This document shows positions 1-11,162 of a stretch of 64,000 bases of DNA, in pieces (position 1 is the stretch's first letter; each line of letters begins with the position of its first letter). The notes under the pieces were generated by a model that was given only the letters and a program-made list of their open reading frames with translations, made no database searches and was not told the origin of the DNA. This stretch comes from Leptidea sinapis (taxonomy: Eukaryota > Arthropoda > Insecta > Lepidoptera > Pieridae). The position numbers were made by a program, and so were the translations under genes. The DNA lies in assembly GCF_905404315.1 (NCBI RefSeq), contig NC_066275.1:8246001-8310000 (forward strand), written 5' to 3'.

Positions 1-369
1 AGGCGATAGAGCTCCAGGACTAGGATTTGAATGTTGGTGCATATGGGTAGCTGTACTTCCCAACCTTTGAGGGTGAAGTTGGGTGTAATCTATCATGGAT
101 TGGGGCTGCATGTGTGCACCTGCTGCTGGTGTCGCATATGGATGCTGAGGATAATGATGTCCAACTTGTGGAGGTGAATAACATGTATTAGGATATGCAG
201 AAGCCGCTGCATTTGGATTGTAGTAATCCGTTCCTGGCGTTGGCAATCCTGGATGACCGGATTGTTCCCCTGGCGTACCGGTCCGAGGGCCTTGATTGCC
301 ATAGCACGAAGCAAGTGAATTGACAAATTGGTAGGAGCTCATCCCGGCGTTATAATTTAGGTCATTCAT
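1..369 (-). CDS. Scr: Sex combs reduced (Scr), N-terminal coding part, runs off the left edge
   Basis: Homeotic transcription factor of the Antennapedia complex that specifies labial and prothoracic segments; acts in the nucleus. Reading the minus strand from ATG at 369 gives 123 codons open to base 1. Residues 10-24 read MSSYQFVNSLASCYG, the N-terminal SSYQFVNSLASCY signature of insect Scr. Residues 95-103 read DYTQLHPQR, matching the DYTQLQPQR block of Drosophila Scr. The region between is rich in Pro, Gly, Tyr and His, as usual for this low-complexity part. The first in-frame ATG after an upstream stop (minus strand, 408-406) is at 369 and adds nine residues (MNDLNYNAG) before the conserved block. 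The YPWM motif and homeodomain are not in the window and should lie to the left. The next gene on the same strand upstream is ftz, as in other insects. The product is identified confidently; the extent of the 5' UTR is not. Confidence 0.92.
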   Translation of the reverse strand, partial: MNDLNYNAGMSSYQFVNSLASCYGNQGPRTGTPGEQSGHPGLPTPGTDYYNPNAAASAYPNTCYSPPQVGHHYPQHPYATPAAGAHMQPQSMIDYTQLHPQRLGSTATHMHQHSNPSPGALSP

Positions 370-887
370 TGGTAACAGATTTTTGTTTCGTTTTGGTCTA
401 AAAGGTTACTCTGAGGCTGTCATGCTTTGATGTGCTCTGAATGGTCTAGTTGGACATGTTAAGTGCTGGAGGTATTCGCGGTCTCTTCAATTGTCCTCAC
501 AGAGTGGAGCTTGATTGATGGACCTGTAATGAAATGAAACAGTTGGTCAAGTGTGATATCTCATTGTTCACGACTGGTGATTTATGTTACTTATATCGTA
601 AATATATTTCTATATTGCTCACTTTCATTGTAATTTTTTTCTACTGTTTTGTTTTATAAATCTATTACTTACAAATTTATCTTGTGGATAATATTTAAAT
701 TTTTATCACCGACCTTACTTGATTTTGTTTACGTGGCAATCTGATGATTGTCGGATTTTAATAACAATTTCATAAAATTACTTGTTTTTGCACTTTTAAA
801 ATAAAATAATTAGTATTAGAATAGCAATCAGACAGACAAAAACTGATTATTTTGGTATGGATATCACGTAACATTCACAAAATATTT
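370..887. other. Immediate upstream region of the Scr coding exon
   Basis: AT-rich non-coding sequence. On the minus strand a short pyrimidine run ending in AG (AG at 399-398, then ACCAAAACG) could be a splice acceptor 28 bases before the Scr ATG, which would make bases 370-397 5' UTR. The pyrimidine run is short, so the call is tentative. Nothing else is recognised. Confidence 0.3.
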
Positions 888-1050
888 AAAAGAGTGGCAA
901 TGAGTTTCTTGCAACTTCTTCTCAACTTCTAGCCCAATTCTTTACGAAGTGGCGGTAAATTCAATATGAAAAGTAATTTGTTCACATTCATAGGTGTCAT
1001 TTAAGTGACCAATATGAATAACGTGACTTTGATTTGCTTTGATTTAAAGG
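888..1050 (+). mobile_element. LINE 3' tail fragment (GAGTTTCTTG family)
   Basis: Contains GAGTGGCAATGAGTTTCTTG, then CTTCTTCTCAACTT, GAAGTGGCGGTAAATTC, AAGTGACCAATATGAATAA and a GATTTGCTTTGATTT end. This succession is typical of 3' UTR ends of Lepidoptera non-LTR retrotransposons (known pattern, recalled). Related fragments lie at about 31700 and 36170. It is 5'-truncated and has no coding capacity. Confidence 0.55.
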
Positions 1051-1254
1051 AAGAAGTAAAAATTCGAAGAAAAGCAATTATTTGGATATTACTAACAGAA
1101 TATTAATTTTATTTTTATAAAATTTTAGCGTGTTACTGTAACACTTAGTAATAAGCTACGAACTTAATTATTAGTAATCTAAGAATCCTGATGTCATGGA
1201 TAGCGGTTAAGGATTACTATTTGACAATAGTAGGCATTATTAGCAAACGCAATC

Positions 1255-1690
1255 ATAAAAGGCATAAAAGGCATTTATTTTCTCAATATTGATTCCTTTA
1301 GAATTCTTTTTGATGTCATTTCTAATAACTACAAGATACTACTACCGCTTCGGAAACAAATGGCGCTCTGAGAGTGAAGAAGCGGCGCAAGAAACTCTCC
1401 CAGCATTCTTTTTTTGCGCTCTTTTCAATACAAATATACAATATTGTACAGTAATTTCTATCGCTATAAAATAATCACAATCTAGTCCCAGGCTGTCCGA
1501 TCATTTAGATATTCAGCAGTGGAGTAATAGGATTTACGACAGCCATTTTTTTATAAAACATTTAAATCTATTTATAGATAATGCCTGAACAGTGGCTGGG
1601 ACTTTATTATAGAAGTGTAAACATTTACCCTTAAAGCCATTATGTATCTTATGAAGCCTACTAGAATTAGTTAAAAGCAATCCCTTATTT
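1255..1690 (-). mobile_element. LINE C-terminus and 3' UTR fragment (FYNKVPATVQAL family)
   Basis: The minus strand carries a decayed C-terminus (NKVPATVQAL-like at about 1600-1560), then a UTR with a GAATGCTGGGAGAGTTTCTT block, CAAATGGCGCTCT reversed and AAAAAGAATTCTAAAGGAAT. Much of the same succession, with the same reading, recurs at 56280-56700 and, more decayed, at 59380-59705. The 61-residue plus-strand ORF at 1289-1474 lies wholly within this fragment and is not a gene. Confidence 0.6.
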
Positions 1691-1864
1691 CTAGTGTTAT
1701 AATCAATTCATTAGACGGGCGGAATTTTACAGGCGATTCGAAATAGGAGTATCAATTTTATTCAAACTACTCTATTCTTCTATGTGCTTATATTACGGGG
1801 GGTCTATTAAGAAACAATAAATTTACATGGGACACCTAAGCGGAGTACACATGTTAAGTCAAGT

Positions 1865-2140
1865 GCGGAAAAAATCCTGTCTCCGCCACGTGGTAGGGCT
1901 ATAAAAGTGTCTACTGAGGTTTATGAGCGGGATCGGTAGGCCGAATGTGACTTGCTCGGATTTATGAACTCCGTGGATGCATACATCTTCATGAGCAAAT
2001 TAGCAGTCATTGTGTATTGGATTTATTTGTCGCGTATCGAATGATGAATGTATTCAAGTATACGATATGTCGTGTAATTTTGTGCATTTGCTGCGCATTT
2101 GCGATTTATAGCGTGCGCGACGAATTTAACAGTTTTTTGT
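1865..2140. promoter_or_regulatory. Promoter-like patch between Scr and upstream repeats
   Basis: A GC-richer island in AT-rich surroundings. On the plus strand CTATAAAAG lies at 1899-1907, just after a CACGTG E-box (1887-1892). On the minus strand TATAAAT lies at 2110-2104, within CpG-containing sequence (CGTGCGCGACG at about 2112-2122). Scr is on the minus strand, so the minus TATA could serve a proximal Scr start. However, a LINE fragment at 1255-1690 would then fall in the transcribed leader or an intron. Inference only. Confidence 0.3.
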
Positions 2141-5100
2141 ATATTTTCCAACAGCTTTTGTGAAATTTTTCGAAATGTATAACAATAAAAATATGTTTTA
2201 ATATTTCCTTATAAACCATAAATTCCTATTTTTAACGTGTTATTTTAAGAATATTACTAATATTATTTATATATGCTAACTATTTTATTACAAATAACGT
2301 AGTTATAATTATATTATATCTAAACACAACAGCAGTAACTTGACGTTTTAAATTAAAGTTTACTTTAAATGTAAGTGTAAATCTGAAGATAATTGGGCTC
2401 AACACATTTAACATTTTATAAAATAAACTCATTATTATTGAGAATTAACTTGTTAGAATGACAAAAATTTTTTTTTTTTTTTGTGGATTATACTTTTACG
2501 ATCATACCTACCTACATTTGAAATGTTAAAACTAAATTTGAAATTCTTCTTACAACGAGTACGTCGTTTTGTAAACGAATCAGCCAAAACTATAAACAAG
2601 AAAATAGCTGTAGGTAGGTATTTAATAAGTATTTAAAAGTATATTGTACAACAAAAAAGCTATTGATTAGAGTAACCTTTATTTTTATTATATATATTAT
2701 GTTTTTAACTTAAAACCTTGCAACGTCAAAAGTATTAATACCAACTGAATATATTATTATATTCAATACGAAATTTACTTATACCTAATACTTTATCAAA
2801 TCATAACAAAATTTTTGAAAATGAATTATAGTGAAAACGTAGATTTGAAAACGATTTTCAAAGTGTCTATATAACTAAACTCAAATATTGAAAGTTATTT
2901 TCATATTTAGGTATTCAGCCTGTATATTATTATTAAATAATATTTTAGTACCTACTAATGACAACATGACCTGTCTATCGATACGCATTATGTAATCTTA
3001 CAATGGTCTGTAAAATATCCTTAAATTGTCTAATATATATTATATAAGAAACCACTTATATGAAGTAATAATGAAAAAATAAATTAATTTAAATGTAGAA
3101 GGTAATAATCGGACCCTATAGATATAAAAATTATATTGTCTAGAATCAAGAAAAGGTGTTGTATTTTACAAACCATGATTTAAAAGCTTGTGTGTACTAA
3201 CCGTTGTAAAAACTTTTTCACTTTATTTAAGATATGAACTTTATTTTTGCACCTAAATCTGAATCAATATTTCCTAAAAACACTTTACTATTAATGAACT
3301 ATAAACTAAATGCTTAACTCTTCAATAAGTTCATCTTTTATATGAACTTCAAAAGTAATCGTTACCTATTATGTTAATTTTGTAATAGTTATTATAATAG
3401 AATATTTAACCATGTTAATTATAAGGTTACAATCGAAGTTATTGTTTGCATTTCATCAGATTGTCATATTAAAGCTTGATAAGAAAATTCATCTCTGAAT
3501 AAATTCGTTTCTCAGTTGTTTCTAGTAGAGCTGCGTTTAAAGAAAAGTTATTTAGCTTATTATTGTTAATTACTATTAACTTTCTCATCCGTTGTTTTAA
3601 TTAGTATTCTTATCTAGATGTTTCTTAAATTAAATTAAGTTTCCAAAATTATTAAGTCTCCACACAGAACAGATTAAAGTGACATGTGATTTTCCATAAC
3701 TAATTACATAATTATGTTTTAGTCTGACATTATCATGAGCTATCAACACAATCTTTATTTGCAATGATCACTAAGAAATTAACTTTCTTACGCGTGTAAT
3801 TGTTACTGTGTTATTACATAAAATTTTGCGTAAAAGTCACATTTTTATTATTATTTTTCCAAGCACGTTTGCAGGGGAACTGCGAAATATATTTTACTGT
3901 AACTTTTACGCAAAATCTAATGTAAAAACGCAGTTAAAAATCCTTTAAAAAGTGTTTATTTTAAATGTGTTACACTCGCGTTAATCAAAGGAAAGAGTTG
4001 TTTTAAGTATTTTTTTATATATTTTGTGTGTATGTAACAGAGAAGCATGTGATGGTAGGTAATCATTAGTAAAACGCCGTAAAACCTATTATTATGTTAA
4101 CTTCAAATAATGGTGAGTTAATTATTAAACCATTTGATAAAGAAAGAGTACCTATGTAGATATTGTGCCTATGTGTAGCTATCCGTGGAAGGATAGCAAA
4201 ATAACTATCATGAGATCTTTTTGGTTTTTAAAACATAACTTTATATTACTATTACTACAAATACTTATAGCATAGATACCTAATTGTTCACAGAACATCG
4301 CTCTTGTCATGAGAAGAACAAGGTTTTACTTCGAACTACTAAAAATCATCTCGTTCCCGCAAATTATTTTCAATAGATATGTGCAAAGAATACTTATTTT
4401 AGAAGAACTATTATGTAACAGTACTCCATGTTGGTATAATTAATTAATTAACTCCATCTTACAATCAGTAATTTTAAGATATAATTAATAAGAAAAATAT
4501 TATACTCTTTTTAGATAATTTTCAAAATTGAACTATAAATAGCGTCGATACTTGAAAATTTTCTTTTGTTCAACTTACTGGGACTCATTGTCTATAATAG
4601 TTTTACCTATAGTATGTATATATTTTGTTAAAGACTGAATGTTTTCTGAATATAAATTATATAGCGACAACTGCAGATGGGAATATGTTTCATAGCTCTT
4701 TTATTTACCTACCAGATATACCTGACTGTTAAATTCTGCATTCCTATTGACAAAGTTATTTCAGTATAATTTTCTAAAACGCCCAAATAATTGCATTTAA
4801 TACCTAATCCCCTTGTTGTGAGCGTGAGACATTTACACAACATGTGCACAGTTTATTTCAGTATAAGATTTTTGTCACTCCCGTCCGGTCTACGTTAAAT
4901 GGGCCGAACGATTTCATTGCTTTTAATTTTATTTTATTTTTTATCTCAGCCTCAAAACATGCAACGGCATCCTTTGAACATTTCTAATTTAACTCGATAT
5001 CAAACAAATTTTACTTACCCACGGCTTTTTTAAATTTTTTGCAGTTATGTACTTTGATTATGTTATGCGAATTTTCTGAAACTATTGGAAGTATTGAAAT

Positions 5101-6239
5101 AAATATTACTTGTTTCGAGTATGTAATAATTTTAATAGATTTAAATTGTATACCTAAGAATTTTGGTATGTTAATGTTATGTGTATAGCGTGGCTTTCTG
5201 GCTCTGGCGGGCCTCAATTAATAGAAGGGCACATCCAGTACCTACTATGTTTGTACCAACTTGTTACTGTTAAATATAAATAAAGCCTATTATTCGGATT
5301 GTATATATATTAATATGTATGTTCATTTTAGTAGGATATATAGTGTACGTATGTACCTTCGAAGGGATAGTAAAACTGTAATATATCTTAATATATATGT
5401 TAAGCTGTATTCTATGAGCAATTCTTGATTCCTCTAGTTATAGGCATTGAAGAAAACAGACTTTGTGTTTTGCTTAGCTAATAAGCAATTACTTTCTTGC
5501 CTACTTTTTTGTTCAGTTAGCTTATTGGTTTCTACTAGGTATTAGTAAGAAAACCAAAACAAAAGATAGTTAAGTATCTACTTTGATGTTTATCTGCAAA
5601 CGGATTAAACTCTACTGTAGGTCGGTCCCGTGTAATACAATAAATGCTATATAAAGATATAGTTTTTATATTTCTTTTAAATATGTCAAATATTATAAAT
5701 GTAAGTATATACCTAATATATATAAAAATAGTAAGTTTAACGGTTGAGGTGGCAACCAGTTTTTTGCAAATTACTTAGTCAAATTTTAAAACCCCGTACT
5801 GAAAAAAGGCATCGTTATCAACTAATTTTTAATATACATACTTTTAGCAAGTTAAAAAATATACCTAATAACTCCTTGTTTACTAGAATTATCTTCAAAG
5901 TATTCCCCATTAAGTAATACGAAAATAATATCAAACTTAATCACCTTTTTGCATGAGATAGTGCCCGCAAATATTTATTTATTTAATAAGACGGCTTATG
6001 CCTATTGGACACTATATTAATTATAAGTTAAGTACTTGAAATTTAATTATTATTTATTAACTTTTACTACATTTTACTTAAAACTTACAAGTATCTGACA
6101 TTGATAATGGTCATTCTACAGTATAGATTTTAGTTATATCTTATTAATATAAAATATGTCTTAATTTAATTATAAAATAAATATCTACTCACTCGGATAT
6201 TTACGGAGTAGGTATTTTAAGCTACATCAACTTAGCACA
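2141..6239. other. AT-rich intergenic DNA between Scr and the CpG patch
   Basis: About 4.1 kb with long A/T runs (for example a T-run near 2470) and no ORF with recognisable similarity or codon structure. The 68-residue minus ORF at 5011-5217 has no recognised motif and lies in AT-rich DNA. No RNA gene or clear repeat was seen. On the minus strand a donor-like GTGAGTAG begins at 6192 (see the CpG patch entry). Confidence 0.6.
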
Positions 6240-6560
6240 AAAATAATTACAATATCACAAACATCCCACGAGTCACTTCACCAAAACTTGAAACTTTCAA
6301 CTTGAGAATCGTATTCGAAACTGCCGCCGAAGTTCGGTGCGACAAACGGAAAACGGCCCGTGTTTTCCCGATGTTCGAGCGACGAATGCGGCGCGCGATC
6401 CACAATGAGGTGAGCGGCTGGGCCGAGGCGAGAGGGGTAAGGGGGTCACGCGGGGGGCGGGGCATACCTGAGCGATACCCGCTACCACGTGAGCTCGCTT
6501 CATCACCCGCTGTCGCTATCGCTTAGCGGATCCATCCCATAATTACAGCCTCATCTACGC
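6240..6560 (-). promoter_or_regulatory. CpG/GC-rich patch; candidate distal promoter and non-coding exon 1 of Scr
   Basis: The strongest GC patch in the window, with many CpGs: ATGCGGCGCGCGATCC at about 6387-6402 and GGGGGTCACGCGGGGGGCGG at about 6440. It also holds a CACGTG at about 6486. On the minus strand the sequence leaving the patch reaches a donor-like A|GTGAGTAG (last exon base 6193, GT at 6192-6191). The acceptor-like AG at 399-398 before the Scr ATG could pair with it, giving an intron of about 5.8 kb. Drosophila Scr also has a non-coding first exon (established), which fits but does not prove this. A plus-strand donor-like AG|GTGAGC at 6408-6413 points the other way, to an antisense transcript. 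Three short overlapping ORFs here (two minus, one plus) are GC-bias artefacts. Confidence 0.35.
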
Positions 6561-6718
6561 TGAGACTGGTGATTATTGATTGTAAACTGACTCCTCTTCA
6601 GAATATTGGTATTATTGCTTAGATAAACTAAATTTACATTAATGTTGATTTGTAATAATTTGAAGTTGTTCGCTAATGCACTTTTCTTCTGACGTCGAAT
6701 CTAGCTACTAAATACATA

Positions 6719-7023
6719 TTTTTTTATGATAATTAGGGACAAGGCAAGCAGGACGTTCAGCTGATGGTAATTGATACGCTCTGCCCATAAGAATGCAGTG
6801 CCGCAGAGGATTCTTGAAATTTTCAAAAATTGTGAGTGGCACTACTATTGCGCTCGTCACCTTGAAACATAAGATGTTAAGTCTCATTTGCCCAGTAATT
6901 TCACTAGCTACGGCGCCCTTCAGACCTAAACAGAATATTGCTCACATTTTAGTGCTTCACGGCAGAAAAGGCACCGTTCTGGTATTAGACGGCATCCTGA
7001 GCTAAGAAGCCTCCCACTGGTAA
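6719..7023 (-). mobile_element. Element A (about 300 bp poly(A)-tailed SINE-like), near full length
   Basis: Reads inverted: T-run and TAGGGACAAGGCAAGCAGGA at the left, GGAGCC/CCCACTGGTAA at the right, so the A-rich tail points left. Internal blocks shared with the other copies are TGATGGTAATTGATACGC, ATGCAGTGCCGC, TTGAGACATAAGATG-like, TTTGCCCAGTAATTTCACTA and CGGCGCCCTTCAGACC. Non-autonomous: the 70-residue ORF inside (6793-7005) is the same frame artefact that reappears in other copies. Confidence 0.8.
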
Positions 7024-7284
7024 ATTACACCTACTTCATTATGCTTTTCTGTTACTGTATAACTTATATTACAATTAAAAATATAAATGACATTGTACTT
7101 AATTATAAACTTATCAATACGCATTTTGATGGGGTCTACCTACTGCATGATTTTTTTTAAATATCTTTTCAGAAATTAGACTCAATTAATAGTAATTTTT
7201 TTTATGAGAAATAGTAACGATACCAGCAAGATATTCAACTGATGGTACCTAAGTAATAAGGATTTAATTTTTGATTGAACCCAA

Positions 7285-7325
7285 AGTTATGTCACCTTGA
7301 GACATAAGATGTTAAGTCTCATTAG
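7285..7325 (-). mobile_element. Short internal piece of element A
   Basis: GTCACCTTGAGACATAAGAT followed by GTTAAGTCTCATT matches the middle of element A with neither end. It is a decayed or rearranged remnant. Confidence 0.6.
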
Positions 7326-7396
7326 GTGTCATCAGTCATTAGACAACATTTTAAAAAGCATTATACTATATTTGAATCCTATTAATTCATTTGTAT

Positions 7397-7655
7397 AGCC
7401 TGTATAGCCGAGTGGTTAGCGATCCTACGTACTAAGTCCCGGGTTCGAATCCCGGTAGGTGCAAGCATTTGATGCATATGTATGTTTGTTTCCGAGTCAT
7501 GGATGTTTAAATGTATTTATGTATGTTTTTATGAATTTATGTATGTTTCAGTAAGTATATTGTATTAAATATATCATTGTCTGGTAACCCATAACACAGG
7601 CTATATATGCTTAACTTGGGACAAGATAATTTGTGTAAAAAGTGTGTCAATATTA
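7397..7655 (+). mobile_element. tRNA-derived SINE, full length
   Basis: The tRNA-like head has a pol III A box (TAGCCGAGTGG, 7405-7415) and a B box (GGTTCGAATCC, 7442-7452). The body follows with GTTTCCGAGTCATGGATG, ATTAAATATATCATTGTCT, CCATAACACAGGCTATATAT and AAAAAGTGTGTCAATATTA. Four more copies lie in the window (26562, 28335, 35617, 39018). It resembles the Metulj-like tRNA SINEs of Lepidoptera; the exact family was not determined. It is not a functional tRNA gene, since the anticodon arm does not fold. Confidence 0.85.
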
Positions 7656-7979
7656 TAAGTTATATCAATTGCTTATATTTTCTTCTGAGTATAAGGCTCA
7701 TCTATAGAGCATACTGAGACTTATGTAAACTTAGCAGTGTGTAAGCTTCGTATGATCTCAACTTCGTTTTTATAATCATTTGAAAGCTGAAATTATCCTG
7801 AGATTAAGCTAAGACAGTCCAATGCAAACGTCAAGTTTGCGTTTTGTCATACTCAGCAAAGTTTTACTTAAGTTAAGTCTGAGCAAAGTATAAGTACCTA
7901 CGGTTTATATATCAAATATCGATAGCGTTATTGTTGAAAGCTATACGGCTTATTTTTAACCGACACCCCAACAAGAATC

Positions 7980-8150
7980 GTTAATGTACACAAAAATATA
8001 TATAAAACCTAACAAATCACATACTAAAACCTTCCTTCGAGAACCACGCTATCTATTGGTTGAAACTGCATGAAAATCAGTGCAGTAGTTTTTGAGTTTA
8101 TCGAGGAACAGAGCCAGCCGTGGCAGAGGACCTTGTTTTATAATATTAAT
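7980..8150 (-). mobile_element. Decayed non-autonomous repeat, Helitron-like body
   Basis: ACCTTCCTTCGAGAACCACG, CTATCTATTGGTTGAAACTG and AGTAGTTTTTGAGTTTATCG form the inverse of the block at about 27480-27650 (TTCAAAAACTG...ACCAATGGATAGCGTGGTTC...GACGAAGGTTTT). This block is common in short Lepidoptera repeats (recalled). Ends not defined. Confidence 0.45.
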
Positions 8151-8794
8151 AATAAGTAATTTAAAGAGACCCGCCCTTTAATAAAACAAAATGTCTTTTG
8201 ATTTGAACAAATTACATAGCCCGCGTTCATTTTCTCATCAACTTCACATTCACTTTGTAAATATCATTTGAAAGTCAAAACTTCAATCAACATGCCTCAC
8301 AACTAAATGAATTCGTGTCACTTACAAACGGCAATATTAAAATAGTAATTCGACGGTACTTAGTATAAGTCGCAAGAAGCGGACATACTCAATGCATCAG
8401 TGTACAATTACTTGACGTTTGAGGAGTAAAAATTACCTCCTTAAGCTTAAGCGTAGCTGGTCTATTTTATGCACCCTTGACAATATGAGAAGTTGCATTG
8501 AATATATTTAATTACTTTACTTGACGACGTTTGTGTGAGGTTCAGGTGATCTGTCGTGGGATCCTCCATGGTGGTCGATAGTTGGTTATAAAAAAAAAAC
8601 ATGTATAACTATTATAATGTAATTAAAAATTTGCTATTTCTTAGATTCGAGAGTTCTACCGATGTAACGGTCTGCCTGGAATTTGGTTATATCGGTCTCT
8701 CTTCAATATTTTGACATAATAATAATAAAGCCATTTTAATCCGTACTAAAAAACAATTACCTTTGAAAAAAACATGAATGTTAAGCTATAAAGT

Positions 8795-9015
8795 ATGTCA
8801 ACATCCAACGATTTCCACTCTTTTGTGTTTTGGGCAACTATTCTCCAGTTCGAACCTGCTCTCAATTTTATTTCATCTTCCCACCTTGTGTGCTGCCTTC
8901 CTCTTTTTCATTTGCCATCTCTTGGGTACCATTCTGTAACACTTTTGCTCAATTTTATCTCGCATCATATGCCCTGCCTATCTCCACTTTTGATTGTCGA
9001 TTCGTTTAAGTATGT
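8795..9015 (-). mobile_element. Decayed RTE-like LINE C-terminal fragment
   Basis: Read on the minus strand with small frame slips, the sequence gives KWR.AGHMMR, then RDGK.KRGR.HTRWEDEIK, then NWRIVAQN..EWKSLD. This is the usual C-terminal order of RTE-clade endonuclease/reverse-transcriptase proteins (KWQWAGHIAR, PRD/GKRSVGRP.TRW, AQDR..W..L). The 85-residue plus-strand ORF here (8795-9052) is its antisense shadow. Confidence 0.55.
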
Positions 9016-9242
9016 CGGTAAATTTCATAATTTTCATTTTGACATAATATGAAGCTTAAATTGAACATCTTATCACAGACTTATACTTTATTTTCATCAT
9101 CATACACTTATAAGTAGGTTTATCAAAATTGATTGGGTAGTTTGACTGTTAAATAATAATAGAATTTTATACTAACATTTTAAAGATTTGAATGAATTTT
9201 TACTATTAAAAGGCAATATTCATTAAAGTACCAACAAACTTA

Positions 9243-9562
9243 TCAGTGGGAGGCTCCTTTGTACAGGATGCCGGCTAGATTATGGTTACCACAACGGCGC
9301 CTATTTCTGCCGAGAAGCGGTAGATAATGAAATGTAGGTATGCATTACTATGATTCGGTCTGAAGGGCGCCGTAGCTAGTGAAATTACTAGACAAATCAG
9401 GCTCAACATCTTATGTCTCAAGGTAACGAGCGCAAATTTATTGCCGCTCAGAATTTTTGGGTTTTTCAAAAATCTTGAGCGGCACTAAATTGAAATGGGC
9501 AGGGCGTATCAATTACCATCGGCCGATTGCCTTGCTTGTGTCATAACTTATTTTTATAAAAC
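9243..9562 (+). mobile_element. Element A, near full length
   Basis: Starts with CAGTGGGAGGCTCCTTTGTA and ends TTATTTTTATAAAA. It contains the mirrored GGATGCCGGCTAGATTATGG and GGCGCCTATTTCTGCCG blocks. The 64-residue minus ORF inside is not a gene. Confidence 0.8.
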
Positions 9563-10020
9563 TGCAGCTATACTGAAGAAATGTAGATAAAAATGCATTT
9601 AGAGTTTTTTGAAGTTATTTATTCACTTGCAAAAATTATGATGTTTTCATTCCACCATCACATTCTGTGCTTGATGAGTTTTTAGATGGATTAAATAATG
9701 ACCAATTCAAATTTTTCTCCTTAAAAAACATAAATATATAGAATTTGATCAATAACAAGACTAGGGAAGTTCTGAGGTTTAATAATATTTTGTCACGAAA
9801 TGTCTGTTATTGTGATATGTATAATAAATAAGCTTGTGGTATTTATGGAGTACTAAGGATGGAAACAGTTGTAGAACAATGTATTTACTAATTAATAACC
9901 AATACACCAGAACAAGTGAATGAAGTTGTTCTGGTACATTTCATTTCTTGCCTTCTTCACAATAATTATTATTTAAGGAAGGCTACCTAAAGCCTGATGC
10001 TAAATTGAATATCATCACTG

Positions 10021-10193
10021 GACAAATGAGAATTTTACACCTTGTCTCAAGGTGACGAACGCAATTGTAGTGCCGCCCAGAATTTTTGGGTTTTTCAAGA
10101 ATCCTGAGCGGCACTGCATTGTAATAGTCATGGCGTATCTATTACCGTCAGCTGAACGTTCTGCTCATCTCATCCCTTATTTTCATAAAAAAA
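10021..10193 (+). mobile_element. Element A, 5'-truncated
   Basis: Begins within the element at AAATGAGAATTTTACACCTT and runs to TTATTTTCATAAAAAAAA. The poly(A) side is kept and the CCAGTGGG side lost, as expected of a retroposed, 5'-truncated copy. Confidence 0.75.
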
Positions 10194-10887
10194 ATGAAAA
10201 GCTTGTTTCTCAAATGACCACCAAATGACAACTATAAATGTAATGAACTTATTATTATTAGTGCTATGGAGAAAAATGAAAACCTCTGATATTTTACTTG
10301 TTCCTATCGTACATAACCGTTTTTTTTTATTCCTGTAAAGAAGACATTGAACATATAAACTGAATACTGCAGCGACGATATACAATTCAAATTCCTCATG
10401 AATCTTGCTATAATAGTAAAAAGAATCATTCAAATTTGACTGGTAGATCCAAAGATTCAAACAAACAAACAAATAAATAAAAAAGCCCTTTACCTTTATA
10501 TATTGTTATTAGTTGAAAATATACCATACATTTTTCATCTGAAAAACCAGTCAAGTAATAAGTATAACAAGTCATCCTTGCACAGGAAGGGTTCTGTATC
10601 TACCGTCGTATATAATATTATGTACTTCTGAACTAATAGTCTAGTAAAATAAATTAAATAAATTGGCAATACTCATACATACTCAGTTTAAATTTCAGCT
10701 TTTCAACTGTTACGGCTTATAAGACTGAACCTGCTGACAGACATTTGGACGATGGGCAGCAGAGTTTCGGTTATAAGGTCCCCGTGAATTCTTCGGCAAC
10801 GTGAAGAAATTGGGCAACTTGGCCGGTTGCATTAGTCGGTTATGGAACCCCAATGAACCCCGCATATTTTTCCCCTCAGACACTAGT

Positions 10888-11162
10888 CTAGCTGATGGTA
10901 ATTGATACACCCTACCCATTACAATGCAGTGCCGCTCAGGATTTTTGAAAAACACAAAAATTCTGAGTGGCACTACAATTGCGCTCGTCATCCTTAGACA
11001 TAAGATGTTAAGTCTATTTTGCCCAGTACTTTCATTAGCTACGGCGCCGTTCAGACCGAAACATAGTAATGTTTACACATTACTGCTTCACGGCAAAAAT
11101 TGGCGCCGTTGTGGTACCCATAATCTAGCTGGCATCCTGTGCTAAGGAGCCTCCCACTGGTA
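10888..11162 (-). mobile_element. Element A, tail end missing
   Basis: Left boundary at TCTAGCTGATGGTAATTGAT without the GGGACGAGACG tail part; right end CCTCCCACTGGTA. It preserves the imperfect palindrome GCCGCTCAGGATTTTTG...AAAATTCTGAGTGGC found in all copies. The two ORFs in this area (93 and 73 residues) are artefacts. Confidence 0.75.

Noticed and set aside
93..326. 77-residue minus-strand ORF
   Set aside because: It is an alternative frame of the Scr coding exon; the true frame runs from 369 through base 1 without a stop.
6247..6526. Three ORFs of 69-74 residues in the CpG patch
   Set aside because: Open frames on both strands at once are expected from GC-rich sequence lacking TAA/TAG; no domain recognised.
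7397..7470. tRNA gene
   Set aside because: A and B boxes are present but the anticodon arm does not fold and a SINE body follows; it is a SINE head.
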